Below, piece by piece: positions 23,221-34,863 of a DNA stretch of 64,000 bases. Origin of the DNA: Ctena decussata. Taxonomy: Eukaryota > Mollusca > Bivalvia > Lucinida > Lucinidae. The DNA lies in assembly GCA_963989385.1 (NCBI GenBank), contig OZ022506.1, positions 10,993,841 to 11,057,840 on the forward strand, in the 5' to 3' direction. The notes below the pieces were generated by a model, which saw only the letters and a program-made list of their open reading frames with translations, had not been told where the DNA came from and did not search any database. How positions within the stretch are numbered: position 1 is the first letter of the stretch; the number at the start of each line of letters is the position of its first letter. Made by a program: the position numbers and the translations under genes.

Positions 23221-23811
23221 GATACTTATAGTCTTGCCCATGGGCTGGGACAACTCGCACGCGCTTGAATTCTGCGTACCACTACGCGCTCCTTGACGGT
23301 GCACCCGGCTTGGCGATTCCATACTTTATGCATTATTCTTTCATAGGAATGAATTCCCACATCGATAAAATCCAACCCAAGAGAGGTTATTCATTCTGTA
23401 TAATCCCATTATAGCCTGTTTCAAGGTCTTAAAGTCGAAAAAAGATCCAAAATAATCAATATTTCACCGTGACAAAGACTGTCGAGGAGGCCGCCATTTT
23501 GAAGACGTTACCAACTGACGTTTGAAATGACGTTGACGTTACGTCACAATTAACGTCATACACGCGCTTTCTGTAGTCGTCTCAATACAAATTGTGTTCT
23601 TTAATATATAAATTTCAATTAGAAAATCTAAAAATTTCAATCAGAAAATCTAAAAATGCGGATTTGTCAAGGACCTATTTTCTACTTGTCTGTTCACTAC
23701 AGCAGCCATGCGGTTGTACTACTTACACTTGTACACGTTCGCATGAAATAGGCCTATCAGTTCCCCGTTCAATTTTAAGTAAATATTATCGTAGGTAAGA
23801 AAAATAATCAA

Positions 23812-23952
23812 TCATTGGTCTCCAATGCGGACAGGGAAATCCCAACCCTCGGGCACATGGGGTGTGTCGGAAACTCGGCAAGCCTCGTTTCCCAACCACA
23901 CCCCGTATGCTCTCGGGTTGGGATTTGCCTGTCCGCATCGGAGACCAATGAT
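23812..23952. mobile_element. 141-bp foldback element TCATTGGTCTCC
   Basis: Long arms (TTGGTCTCCAATGCGGACAG, AATCCCAACCCTCGGG and complements) enclose a short centre. Just upstream, 23515-23565, is another cluster of ACGTCA half-sites. Intron 1. Confidence 0.7.
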
Positions 23953-24286
23953 GATTCTATTTATCCCAAACCACCGATATCTGAAAGTAAATGTTCTGGT
24001 CTTAGAAAAAATTTGCTTTCAGATATCAGTTGTTTGACATAAAAGTTGAAATGTAAATAAAAATAAGAAGTTATCCAGACTGTACTCTTTGATGTAAGAG
24101 TTACTTTGAAATATCAGTGTTCGAGATATCGGGAGTTGACTATAGTCCCTGATTTGCTGTGCAGTCTGATGCTAGTCTATCCTGTACAATTTAGTTTTGC
24201 TCGATATTTGATCCGGACAATGAAAAATCATATTAAACCTAGAAAAATGCTACATATATTTTGTAGAGTATTTTAGATATTTTTAC

Positions 24287-24389
24287 CTAACTGCCCAGTA
24301 AAACTCCAGTTTCTTTCCATTCTGAAGTAAACAGCAATAGTCAAAACACCAAGCAGGAAAATGAAACGAACCCATTTTCTCTTGTTCAT
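24287..24389 (-). CDS. Golgi carbohydrate sulfotransferase, exon 1 (residues 1-35)
   Basis: Begins with ATG at 24389-24387 (MNKRKWVRF), then a membrane anchor of about 16 residues (FIFLLGVLTIAVYF, residues 9-22). This gives the short basic cytoplasmic tail and signal anchor of a type II Golgi enzyme. The donor is TTAG|GTAAAA (GT at 24286-24285). The coding part is 103 bp, so the split codon with exon 2 (Glu35) is in phase. A good acceptor (TTCCCTATTTTTGCAG) ends at 24395, five bases before the ATG, which implies an untranslated first exon further right that I could not locate. Intron 1 is 5.5 kb. Confidence 0.8.
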
Positions 24390-24643
24390 TCGGTCTGCAA
24401 AAATAGGGAACATGAATTTATCAATTATTCTCAAAGCGCCAACTGAATACAAATGGCGAGTTTTGCGCCTACAAATTTTCAAAACATGTTTAGTCCAAAC
24501 TCCAAACTGTATATTGTATTGAGAATTTAAAAATAGGAGGGCAAACCAGTGTAGATGCAGACGGGACAGCTCATCAGTCGCCTCATCTGGATATACCCTG
24601 TTTTGCAAATTCAAATGTTTCAATTTGTATTGCTTTTAATGCT

Positions 24644-24840
24644 AGGGTAGAGCCGAGTAACCGGACAGCGGGTAAATTCGGACATACCATTTCAAACAGT
24701 GAAAATCCAGATTAGACGGCTCATAATGAGCCGTCTCAGCAGGATTTTCACTGTTTTTGTTTAGATTCCAAACAACTCGCATAGGAAACAATGTCACTGT
24801 CCGAATTTACCTGCTGTTCGAAGTTACCCGACTCTACCCT
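24644..24840. mobile_element. 197-bp foldback element AGGGTAGAGCCGAGTAACCG
   Basis: The outer arms AGGGTAGAGCCGAGTAACCG and AAATTCGGACA are inverted at the right as TGTCCGAATTT and CGACTCTACCCT. The inner arms CAGTGAAAATCC and GGATTTTCACTG flank GACGGCTCATAATGAGCCGTC. It lies 250 bp upstream of sulfotransferase exon 1. Confidence 0.8.
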
Positions 24841-24939
24841 AGTGCTTAATAGTTTCCTTTGTATTTCCAGAAAAAGGACCGTACGACGGAAATAGATCAA
24901 CCCGCGGATCGCACAGGCTGACAAGTCTTGTTTGGCGGA

Positions 24940-25045
24940 GTCACGGCAGTAGCTCAGTAGGTTAATGGCATGGCCTGCTGATCTAGTGATCCCGGATTGG
25001 AGACCCGCTGGAGGCGGAAATCCGCATAGGGAACTTAATGCTTCA
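24940..25045 (+). mobile_element. tRNA-like SINE head
   Basis: GCAGTAGCTCAGTAGGTTAA (A-box-like) and GGCCTGCTGATCTAG with TTGGAGACCC in the B-box position. It is the same head type as at 54563 and 56428. The tail is not identified. Confidence 0.55.
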
Positions 25046-25663
25046 ATATGGCGGAAACTACCGATAGCGACTTACGGGTTTATCCGAGAGCTTACCTGTT
25101 CAAATAATGTCGAGTGTTATATGCAATTACATAGAAATATAATATAAAATGTGAAATTAAATACATATATGATATTACGACAATTTTTTATAAGTTATGA
25201 TCATAAACTTCAGTCTTTGTCCGTTAATATGGTATAAAAATATACAAATTAACTTCATGTTTTGATACTTCCATCGGCTTTTGAAGTTTGAAGCTTTAGT
25301 CACATGAAAGTATATAAGAATAATGTCAAAAATGCCTAAGAAGCTATGTACGGAAGCGTATATACGCCACCACTTGCTACATAAATCTGCTAGCAAAATT
25401 AAGTTTTACACACTTAATATTTTATTTTTTCTCTGCATATTATCTGTCTTTGTGAAATGTTTAATTGAAAAAGATCATAAAATGTATGACAAGGCGTTTA
25501 AATATATTATCATTTGCCATTATTATCTCAAAAATTCTTGATACTATCTTTTATTGTTATATATTTTTTTTCCAAAATATTCATGCACAAATCTAAGACA
25601 AAACCTTTTAACGCACCGCACCACTCCCATAATAAGTCAATTCGGGTATATACCGCGGAAATG

Positions 25664-25692
25664 CACACACACACATACACACACACACACAC

Positions 25693-25733
<41 letters not shown>
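25664..25733 (+). repeat. (CA)n microsatellite
   Basis: About 35 dinucleotides with two single interruptions. Reading frames across it give only Thr-His or Cys-Val repeats and are not genes. Confidence 0.95.
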
Positions 25734-25736
<3 letters not shown>

Positions 25737-25749
25737 TATTTTTGTGTCT

Positions 25750-25950
25750 TGCCCAGCCACTTAACTTTCGTGGAGATTGACAATGACATATTATATTCTC
25801 TCCCTTCTGCTGATCCAAGGTTAGTGGCGAAAGAATATGCACGCAGTACTCGCTAACTGCTTAGGATGTCTAGGTCTGTACAGGAACTGACGGGCTCGAG
25901 ATGACATTAATAGTTGTTTACTGGGCCTTTAAACCTCAACTCAAAGTCAA
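25750..25950 (+). mobile_element. Headless copy of the tRNA-Thr-like SINE
   Basis: TTAGTGGCGAAAGAATATGC, CTCGCTAACTGCTTAGGATG and TTGTTTACTGGGCC align in order with 14830-14980 of the complete SINE. The tRNA-like head is replaced by the CA microsatellite. Confidence 0.7.
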
Positions 25951-26128
25951 CTCAGCCCACCGTTTTGTCAGTGACAAGTCGCTCCCTAAGATTTAAATCT
26001 TACGCAGCACATTACGTATACCGCTTTTATATATGAGTACCCCCCTTCCCCACCCACCTCGGGGTATTGTTTTCAGCTAAGGGCCCAATAAATCCCAAGG
26101 TAGTGAGACGATGCAGCAGGTATATATA

Positions 26129-27102
26129 TATAGCAAGCCGTTTTACTATTTATAATGCAAAATAGATATCTTATATAGTATATCATATATCTAATATGCC
26201 GATTAAGATATCTAATATGCCATATAAGATATCTAATATGACACGTAAGAAACTTATATGCTATATAAGATATCTGATATGGGATATAAGATATTTTATA
26301 TCGGATAAGAGATATCTTATTCATTTTTCATATAAGCTTTCTTATATAATATATCATATATCTTTTTTAATGTATTAGATATCTTATACGGCATATAAGA
26401 TATCTAATATAAAATATCAGACATCTAATATATTATATAAGATATATGTAAAATTGAATAAGATATCTCATATCCTATGCCAGATATGTTATATCCGATA
26501 TAAGATATCTGATATACTAAATAAGTTATATATGATATCTTATATGCCATATCAGATATTTTATATATAGTATTGTGTCTTATGAAAAAGTCAAATAAGA
26601 TATGTTTTGTACTATATTAGATATCTTATTTAGTATATTTGAGATCTTATATGGCATATAAGATATCTTATATGGGATATGAGATATCTTATTTAAATTT
26701 ACGTATTGGATATCTTATATATCACATATCTGATATAGCATATAAGATATCTTATATGCTTTAAAAGATATATTATATATTATATAAGATATCTGATATA
26801 GCATATCTAATATGCTTTAAAAGATGTCGTATATATTATATAAGATATCTGCTTTAACATATAAGATATTGTATATGTAAAATTAAATAAGATATCTCAA
26901 TTGCTATATAAGATATCTTGTATGAGATATCAGATATCTTATATAGGATATAAGATATATCTTACGTTAGAATAGATATCTTATATGTTATATTAGATAT
27001 CTAATATATTTTATAAGATATCTTATTTATTGTATAAGATATCTGATATAATAAATGCGATATCTACATTCCAGAATAAATAGTAAAAAGGCTTGCTATA
27101 GG
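26129..27102. repeat. ~970-bp field of GATATC palindromes with inverted ends
   Basis: By eye about 26 GATATC sites in 900 bp, in phrases such as CATATAAGATATCTTATATG and GATATCTAATATGCC, each self-complementary, with variable spacing. It is bounded by TAGCAAGCCGTTTTACTATT and its inverted copy (AATAGTAAAAAGGCTTGCTA). The whole block can fold in many registers. No coding; the reading frames here are low-complexity. Confidence 0.85.
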
Positions 27103-27304
27103 TATAGTTTATTTTCATGAAAATTATCCTGTTACACATAAACATCTCTTGGGTATCATGTGCCTCAACGACTACTGATAAAACGCCTTTTCCGAGTGGT
27201 CTTGTAGCTCCTTTTTTATACCGTCCCATGACATTGTATAGCAATGGACATTTCAAGTCACAATTAAAGTGTTTAAACTGTAAACTTACAGTTGATTTTA
27301 CCTC

Positions 27305-27625
27305 ACTGCAGCTAGTGTTGTGCCGTGTGACGGCCGTAAAACGTCTCCCCATACATCGTCTATAGTGCAGATTATATTTTATTTTCGTCCTTTGAGATCA
27401 GAGGCTATATTCTGAGAAATCTGAAATTTTAGATTGGTTTAGACTCTTATGCTAGATCATCGTCTTTTATATCATTTGGACCCTTTTTGATACTAACCAG
27501 TCATTGAATCGACCTGATATTGTCAGGGTCACAGATGAGGCTTTATTAGCCGAAACTACGTAGTCTGGTCCATGTAACTTCTTCTGAATGTGTTCTCTGC
27601 TCTGGAAGGAACTCTTAAAGATTTT
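27305..27625 (+). mobile_element. Retrozyme monomer with hammerhead ribozyme
   Basis: A 321-bp insertion flanked by the direct repeat GATTTTACCTC (27294-27304 and 27626-27636). It shares GTTGTGCCGTGTG, CGGCCGTAAAA, CATCGTCTATAGTGCAGATT and the hammerhead segment with the 375-bp unit at 58.5 kb, in the same circular order. No protein is encoded. Metazoan retrozymes are small non-coding retroelements with type I hammerheads that circulate as RNA circles; assignment to that class is by structure. Confidence 0.75.
27526..27571 (+). ncRNA. Type I hammerhead ribozyme, core-mutated
   Basis: Stem I GGGTCA with TGGTCC, then CAGATGA (normally CTGATGA), stem II GGC/GCC with loop TTTATTA, GAA, stem III ACTA/TAGT with a two-base loop, and the cleavage position after C27565. 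The T-to-A change at the second core base should abolish cleavage, so this copy is probably inactive. Confidence 0.75.
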
Positions 27626-27715
27626 GATTTTACCTCCACCTTCCTACTGGTACGCAAACTGCCATTGAACTGTGGCCGAAGAGCTGTTTTTAGTTTAAAC
27701 TAATAGCGAACTTTT

Positions 27716-29515
27716 ATTATGGCCCCAACTTCGAAGAAATTATTGGGGACATATTGCTTCTAAGTTGTCCGTACTTCTGTGCGTCCGTCCGTTCGTGCAT
27801 GCTAGAATATTGAAATTTCACATATGGATTCGTCATCAAAAATAGCTGACACGTATTTTTTCTTGTCCCAATTGTCTCCCTTTTTATAGTTATGCTCCTT
27901 GAGAAAAAATCGAACTGAAACCTTGTAAACAAAATTACTCAAAAGGCATTTTAGGTAGAGCATTAAAATTTGCCAGCTTATTAGGACTGATGAGTAGATG
28001 AACTGATTAACTTTTGAAAAAAAATCATGATTTTTTTTATCGAGTTATGCCCCTTTATCGACTTAGTGCATTACAAGCCGACGGAAACTGTCATGCATAC
28101 CATATCTTAGGAACCGTGCTTGCTAGAGTTTTGAAATTTCACATATGGATTCGTTATCAAAAAATAGCTTATATGTATTTTTTCTTGTCCGAGTTGTCTC
28201 CCTTTTTGGAGTTATGCCCCTTTGGAAAAAAATCATATGGAAATCTTGTCAACAGATATCTCAAAAAGTATTTCAAATTTACATATGGATTCGTCATCAA
28301 AAAATAGCTGACACGTACTTTTTTCTTGTCCGAGTTGTCTCCCTTTTTATGCCCCCAACTTCGAAGAAGTTGTGGGGACAGTCCGTCCGTTCGTGCATGC
28401 TAGAGTTTTGAAATTTCACATATGAATTCGTCATCAAAAAATAGCGGACACATTTTTTTCTGGTCCGAATTATCTCCCTATTTGGAGTTATGCCCCAGGA
28501 GAAAATTGAGAAATTTCACATATGGATTCGTCAACAAAAAATAGCTGACACGTATTTTTTTTCTCTTTTCCGAGTTGTCTCACTTTTTATGCCCCGAACT
28601 TCGAAGAAGTTGTGTGGGCATATTGCTTCTGGGTTGTCCGTACTTCCGTCCGTCCGTCCGTTCGTGCATGCTAGAGTTTTTTTTAAATTTCACATATGGA
28701 TTCGTCATCAAAATATAGCGGACACATATATTTTTCTCTGGTAGAATTATCTCCCTATTTGGAGTTATGCCCCTTGAGAAAAAATCAAACAGAAACCTTG
28801 TGAGCAAGATATCTCAAAAAGTATTTTAGCTAGAGCCTTGAAACTTAGCCAGCTTCTTAGGACTGATGAGTAGATGAAATAATTAACGTTTGAATACAAA
28901 ATCGTGAATTTTTGACCGAGTTATGTCCCTTTTTCGACTTAGTGCATTGTAAGCCTATGGAACCTTGTGAACAAAATATCTTAAGAAGCCCTTGATGCTA
29001 GGATCATGATTTTTTGCAGGAAGATATTGTCCAAGGTGTAGAGGCCTTGATTAGCTTTTGAAAAGCAAATCATAAATATTTGGCCGAGTTAAGCCCCTTT
29101 TTCGACTTAGTGCATTGAAGCTTATAGTACAAAGGTACCCTAACATACAGTCAAGAACGGTAAGAGCTAAGAACTTAAAACTTTATACACATGATCAGTA
29201 TGGAAAATAAGCGAATTAGAGTTTTTCTTTTTTCCGCCTGTTTTGTTCAACTTAGTGCATTATTACCCTATGGAACTTGTGAAAAAAATATCTCGAGAAC
29301 CCCTGATGCTAGGATCATGATTTTTTGCAGGAAGGTATTGACCAAGGTGTAGATGACCTGATTACCTTTCGAAAACAAAACTTAAATTTTTGACTTAGTT
29401 AAGCCCCTTTTTCGACTCAGTGCATTGAAGCCTATGGTTCAAAGGTACAAGCGTTATGGGATGAACCTTCTTTAGAGGCAAGCATATGGTTGGGGGCATA
29501 GTGTTTCATAAACAC
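27716..29515 (+). repeat. Tandem-like repeat of CAACTTCGAAGAA units
   Basis: Units contain CCCCAACTTCGAAGAA, GTCCGTCCGTTCGTGCATGC and AAATTTCACATATGGATTCG, with copies near 27720, 28100, 28345, 28500 and 28590. Two degenerate downstream units follow (CGACTTAGTGCATTG at 28937, 29103 and 29414). Units vary from 100 to 270 bp. Short frames in it are repeat translations. Confidence 0.7.
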
Positions 29516-30439
29516 ATTTTCTAGTTGTTTAAGGGAAATGATTTTGACAATTGCTAGATCTTATCTGGGATATAGAAAAAATATTGATCTTCTTTCGTCT
29601 TATTGCGTATAATTAAATCGACTAAACGGAACAGACATTCCGTATGCTCCTTTTTCTTCGTTTATGACAATAAATTTATTCATCTGAATGAGATGAGTAG
29701 CAAGTGGACAAAAATATTAGCACTGCTCCTTACATATATATCACGATGCATATTTTAAAAGGCAACTGGCAAAAATAGTGTCATAAAATGAAAAAAAATA
29801 TTCGTACTGCTTGTTAGTAATTCAAGAAAGGGCATTGATACTATTACAAAATAAAAAATGTCTCGAACTGACATTATAAATTTACCAATACGACATATTC
29901 GACCATCTGAACGAAATATGTTTTTCTCTTGCTTGATTTTTTATATTTTTGAAGGAAATAATACAACCATTCTACACCGAAGACAGAAAGTGATCTGGGA
30001 AGACGCAAAACGTTTTCGCGCAAAATGGTAGTTTTTAATTAAAGGCAAAAATATTGCCACAACACATATATAGCTATATACTTTTGGATTATAGTGAAAT
30101 ATTTATTTATCGAAATCAGATAATCATTTGGCAGCCAAGAAAAAGTTAGGCACACTGTTTTCTTTTATTAGTCTGTCAACATTAAATTGAGACTTACCGT
30201 GAAAATAATTATCGAAACGCACTATGTTTTAACATTATTAATATTATCTTGGTCAAGCCACTTATTTCCGGCATTTTCGCGAGAAAAACATATTTTTCTG
30301 GCAGTTTTATGTAGCAAGTGGTGGCGTATATACGCTTCCGTAGCTATGTTCAGCCTAAAATTTGAAAATGACCGGATTTTCTATAAAACTTTTATAAGTT
30401 ATCACCACTGAGAGATTTTTATAAGGTTTACATTGATGT

Positions 30440-32025
30440 AATTCATTATAAAATAAGTATACTATAAGTTTCTTCCATCGATCTCTAAACATACAGAAAA
30501 TCGCGTTTCGAAACAACCTCGCTCATAATAGTTTCAAATAGTTTAAGTCCAAATCTGCCTATATTGCTCAAAGGCTTACCACTTCATTTCTTGGTATTCG
30601 TGTTTTGTTAATGTATTTATATGTGTGCTTTTATGATCTAACTAAGAAAGGAAGAATATTCATATTGTCTTATTAAGAAAGAAAGAAGGAAAAAAAGAAT
30701 AAACGAATGAACACAAGAAAGGAAAAAAGAGAAAGAAGTCACGTAACTCCTACACGTGACCATCAAAAATGAACAGACAGTTAATCGACTACTTGTAGTT
30801 TTAAAAATCCCTTTATAAGCTAAAAAAAAACAAACTTTGCAAACCAATTAAATATTTTTTGGTAATGTTCGATCAGTCTATCAATTATTATCATAATTGC
30901 TAATGTTTGTTCTAACATTTTTGATTGAAATTTATTTGAGTGTGGTGGGGCGTTTTTATCAAAGAAACCGAAATATGTTTTGTTTATCCCAGGGTAGAAT
31001 CTTAGAATCCATAGAATTATATTTTTGACTGGCAGATTTGCTCATTCATAATCAGGAGACACGAAGATACATACACTGTATTGCTCTCTTAAGATATTAC
31101 TGTCGAAAAAATAATGCAAGAAACTAAATCATGGTGAACATTTTCTCGTAACCGTGGTAGTGTAAGGATAGATCGCTATGGGAAAAAATTGCTATGAAAC
31201 ATTTTTCTTGCAAGGCTATAAATTAACTTTATTAGTAATATTTCTGTTCATAATGCAAGTTTGTCACTTTAATTTTATGACTGTTTTAGTGAAGCAAGCA
31301 AGGAATATTGAAAGATATTTTTGTGATTTTTTTTTTTTTGTATTTTTGCTATAACATAAGTACTTACGATAATAAACCTGTGCACCTGCGGACACTTATC
31401 AGCCTCTGATATGTGCAAACTGATAAGACTGAACAATGTCTGATCAGTTTGCGCAAGCTGATCGGAATTTGTTGACAATATACAGTACAATTAACATACT
31501 TATAATTACACGAGGATTAATCGATTATCGATCATAAAATCTGATATTACCTCTAAACTGTTTTCGTAATTGTCAAACCGTTAAAGTTTGTTAAAGTCAT
31601 CATGACTTGAACAAAAATATATGCAAAAAATATAAAGCTGCAATAGTCAATTTATGGAATTAATTATGTATGCAAACTGACTCAGACCAACTTATGCACT
31701 TGCAAAACGCTAGTCTGAGTTTATGATCAGTTAGTATTTTGTCAATTTTAGTTGAATTTGAGTTTGTACATAACCTTACCCGTGTTCCTGCACAAACCAA
31801 ACTGATCCGAATTTCTGTTCAAAACATTTTGAACACGTGTTATCAAATCAGGCTGTGACTGTGCGAAAACCATTTAAAATTATCATGTGGAAAATAAATT
31901 GAGATAGAATTAAATACAGTAAAAAATACGGAAAGAACAGTTGAAAGCTGCAAGGCACTCGTCAGCGTTCCGCCCATGGACAGGTCACTTTCTTTTTTGC
32001 TAAATGTTCAAAAGTTTCCTCATAT
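30440..32025. other. AT-rich interval, nothing recognised
   Basis: No open frame of interest. Around 31375-31470 there is a diverged piece with CTGATCAGTTTGCGCAAGC resembling the interior of the GAGCC-type MITE. Confidence 0.4.
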
Positions 32026-32234
32026 GAGCCGAACAAATTGGAATGTGCGCCCAGCGAAGACGCAGATCAGCCTGGACAGCCACCCGGTCTGAGCAGAGTC
32101 TGAACTATGCGTTTAAAGGGTAGCTAAGACTCTAAGCTACCTCTATGCCGATAGCGAAGCCTCTGATCGGATCAGGCGGATGCCCAGGCTGATCTAAGAC
32201 TTCGCTGGGCGTACGTGCACCTTTGTCGCGGCTC
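32026..32234. mobile_element. GAGCC-type MITE, diverged copy C
   Basis: Starts GAGCCGAACAAATTGG and ends TTTGTCGCGGCTC. The centre keeps GATCAGCCTGG and the inverted GGGTAGCTAAGACTCTAAGC module. Shorter than the 236-bp copies. Confidence 0.7.
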
Positions 32235-32439
32235 ATTTAATTGTTTGCTAAAGACATCAACTGAGTAGTCGCTGTCGGTCGGAAGGTGGTCACACGTCTT
32301 GTCAAAACAATGCAATTTCAAAATTAACACCTGCTAACGGCAATGAAGGTCAGAAATGGATACTTAATCCGAACGTCATTCTTGTGATTATTTTTGTATG
32401 AAACAGTAATTTCAGTCGCGTCGCAACAAAATCACAGCA

Positions 32440-32645
32440 GTGCCATAGCGCCCTGCCAAGACTCAGATCAGCCTTGGCAGCCGCCCAGACTAATCAGAAT
32501 CTTCGCTGTGCGCTTACAGGACCGGCAATGGTCTAAGCTACCTCTATGCGGACAGCGAAGGCCCAGATCAGATGGGCGAACGCACACGCTATTCTGAGTG
32601 TTCGCAGGGCGCACATGCCAATTTGTTTTTGTCGTGGTATGGCTC
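32440..32645. mobile_element. GAGCC-type MITE, diverged copy D
   Basis: GCGCCCTGCCAAGACTCAGATC through TTTGTCGTGGTATGGCTC. The left terminus is eroded. After it, 32646-33500 holds only a possible SINE-like stretch (32815-32985, minus strand, TTTAACGTCCC on plus). Confidence 0.6.
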
Positions 32646-33539
32646 ATTAGTTTATTTATTTTTGTTCGCAGAAAAACAGAGAAAGTCAGACTTATCTTAA
32701 TTGTTTTAAATAGCGCAGCTTAGTTACATGCCGAAAGACACAGCTTACATAAAACTTTTAAACAGTTTTGTCAAAACAGAAAATCAAGAGAAAACGTTAT
32801 CGTTCCTGTTGAGTAGTGTTTTAACGTCCCAGTAAAAAAATTTAGTCGTCGAGATGTTGCCTCTGAATTTGTGGGACTGCAAGTATTGCTCGGCCTGCGA
32901 TAAATGACACCCAGGACTAGCAGCTCTGTCGCAGAAGCACCAGGCAGCCAGTCTATTTTGCGAGCCCCGATGGGCGGGGTAAAAGAAAAAAAAAAGAAAT
33001 GAGAAAAACTATGTGGGTGGATGGGTATCTGTATCTGGCTTAATCTTTCCATAAAGATGAGACCGTCAAAGGGATAGAAATATCATAATTTCATTATAAT
33101 AAGTAATTTTATGTTTTTGTTGTCAGAAACTAAAACAAACCGCTGTCAAAACTGACCAATAATCAGATTTAATTTCTCGCCAATTCTTACGAAATTTGAC
33201 CTAAATATCAGAGAGAGGGGAAAAACGAGACTTATGAAAACGAGAAGGAGCAAGTGAAAAAGTAAATTGATTTGATCTGAGAAAAAGAAAATGAAAATCC
33301 ACATTGTTAAAAATTAAAAATGTTTCCATCCAGCGCATTCGTATTGTTAACATAGTGATGACAAAACCGGCTTCAGAGAAGTTCAACACCTGTCCTGGGA
33401 TATGGACATCGATATGAGATTCCAAATATCGATTAATGCCTATCGCTACCCGGGTCTAAGGGAAATAACTGCATTCACATTAATACTCTCTCCAGGTAAC
33501 AGGTAACCGATTACACTACTCAGCCCGCATTGAAGACAA

Positions 33540-33690
33540 AAGTTCCAGTTGCTGGAGGCGGAAATCTTTCCAACCTTAAACGTGGTGCCATTGCACGCAA
33601 CTTTTCATAATCACCTCCCCTTCGTCCTGATATAATGGAAAATACTATTAAGAAGGACTAAAATTCGCAAGTTACCCATCCAAATAAATG
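33540..33690 (+). mobile_element. SINE body fragment
   Basis: TGCTGGAGGCGGAAATCTTT, CCAACCTTAAACG and CCCCTTCGTCCTGATATAAT match 56848-56985 and the start of the body at 25005. The head is eroded. Confidence 0.6.
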
Positions 33691-33727
33691 CATTTTACAT
33701 TCTAATGCGCTTACAAATATAACGCGA

Positions 33728-34090
33728 CGTCTGATTGGATAACGTAAAAAATTCTGCGATACGCTGTCGCAAACCCGACGTCATTAAGTAACGTCGCTTC
33801 TCATTGGCTGGCGTTAGGTTTGATGTTGCTGACAGCGCTTGAAATGGGTGCAAACTAGTACATTATGAAAGGTGAAAATGTGAAAAAGTGCATTAGAATT
33901 GGGATAACTGAATTGAAAATTGTCATTTGGGGAGATAAATCATCGGTTTTATGGTCAAAAAATTGCGTTTTACGGCTCCGCTAGCGCGTCGCCGTAAAAC
34001 GAAATTTCCGTCGCCGTAAAACGAAATTTCCGACCATAAAACCGATGATTTACCTCCCCAAATGACAATTTTCAAGACAGTTATCCCCTA
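33728..34090. repeat. Palindromic element with CRE/CCAAT body
   Basis: The body 33728-33830 has CGACGTCTGATTGGATAACG and GACGTCATTAAG with CTCATTGGCTGG. The palindrome that follows runs from about 33905 (GATAACTGAATTGAAAATTG, then CATTTGGGGAGATAAATCAT and ACCGTAAAACG-type steps) to its complement ending near 34090. The apex is GGCTCCGCTAGCGCGTCGCC. Same logic as the repeat at 20.2-21.5 kb. Confidence 0.7.
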
Positions 34091-34490
34091 ATTTACGACA
34101 CTGGAGCATGGTCATGAAAAACCGTGCTTGCAAGAGCAACAAATCCAATCATGTGAAAAATCGGTCACAATTGTATCCAAAAATTTTTATATATACGATT
34201 ACCAAAACACACCACGAGCTCTATTCCTTAACAATTTCTCCGAATGCCACACCCAGAATTACCCTACATTGCTAGTATCTCTGTCATATATTGCTAGTAT
34301 CAGTGTCGTATATTTAAATTACGTGAAACCGAAGGCATTTACCAATATTATTTGAAAGCAAATTTAATGAAAAACATATCGATTCTTCTTGCCCTTTGTT
34401 TCCGAACTTAGTGCCGTAGAATGATGTACGCTTCTGACAATAATCTTTAATGTTATTGTTGCCTACAGAGACACGTATAGCCCGGTAAAC

Positions 34491-34863
34491 GCACAATTCC
34501 GTTCCCACATGGAAATTTAAAATTCAAATTTCTGGAAATTTGAATTTTAAATTCCCAGGTGGGAATGAAGTTCCAGAAATTTGAATTTTAGATTTCCAGG
34601 TGGGAATGGAATTGCAGAAATTTGAATTTTAAATATCCAGATGGGAATGGAATTGCAGAAATTTGAATTTTAAATTTCTAGGTGGGAATGGAATTTCAGA
34701 AATTTGAATTTTAAATTTCCAGGTGGGAAGGGAATTCCAGAAATTTGAATTTTAAATTATCAGGTGGGAAGGGAATTCCAGAAATTTGAATTTTAAATTT
34801 CCAAGTGGGAAGGGAATTCCAGAAATTTGAATTTTAAATTTCGAGGTGGGAATGTAATTGTGC
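34491..34863. repeat. 41-bp tandem repeat inside an 18-bp inverted-end element
   Basis: Eight units of exactly 41 bp (CAGAAATTTGAATTTTAAAT, TTCCAGGTGGGAATGGAATT) mark 34533-34863; the CAGAAAT phase points are 34574, 34615, 34656, 34697, 34738, 34779 and 34820. An inverted partial unit opens the block, so the ends GCACAATTCCGTTCCCAC and GTGGGAATGTAATTGTGC are complementary with three mismatches. Not a CRISPR, because there are no spacers. Confidence 0.85.

Larger units (their letters stand above)
25345..30352. repeat. Inverted repeat pair about 50 bp long, 5 kb apart
   Basis: GGAAGCGTATATACGCCACC and ACTTGCTACATAAA at 25350-25395 recur inverted at 30297-30352. They may be the ends of one eroded element. 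Between them lie a CA repeat, a SINE body, the GATATC palindrome field, a retrozyme copy and the 27.7-29.5 kb repeat; 29516-30290 is AT-rich with nothing recognised. Confidence 0.55.

Noticed and set aside
25528..25856. Frames of about 90-104 codons across the CA repeat on both strands
   Set aside because: Low-complexity Thr-His and Cys-Val runs from a microsatellite.
27984..28890. CTGATGAG at 27987 and 28864 as further hammerhead ribozymes
   Set aside because: The following bases do not form stem II and there is no GAAA; the match is to the ordinary repeat text.
34491..34863. CRISPR-like array
   Set aside because: Contiguous 41-bp tandem units with no unique spacers, in an animal genome.
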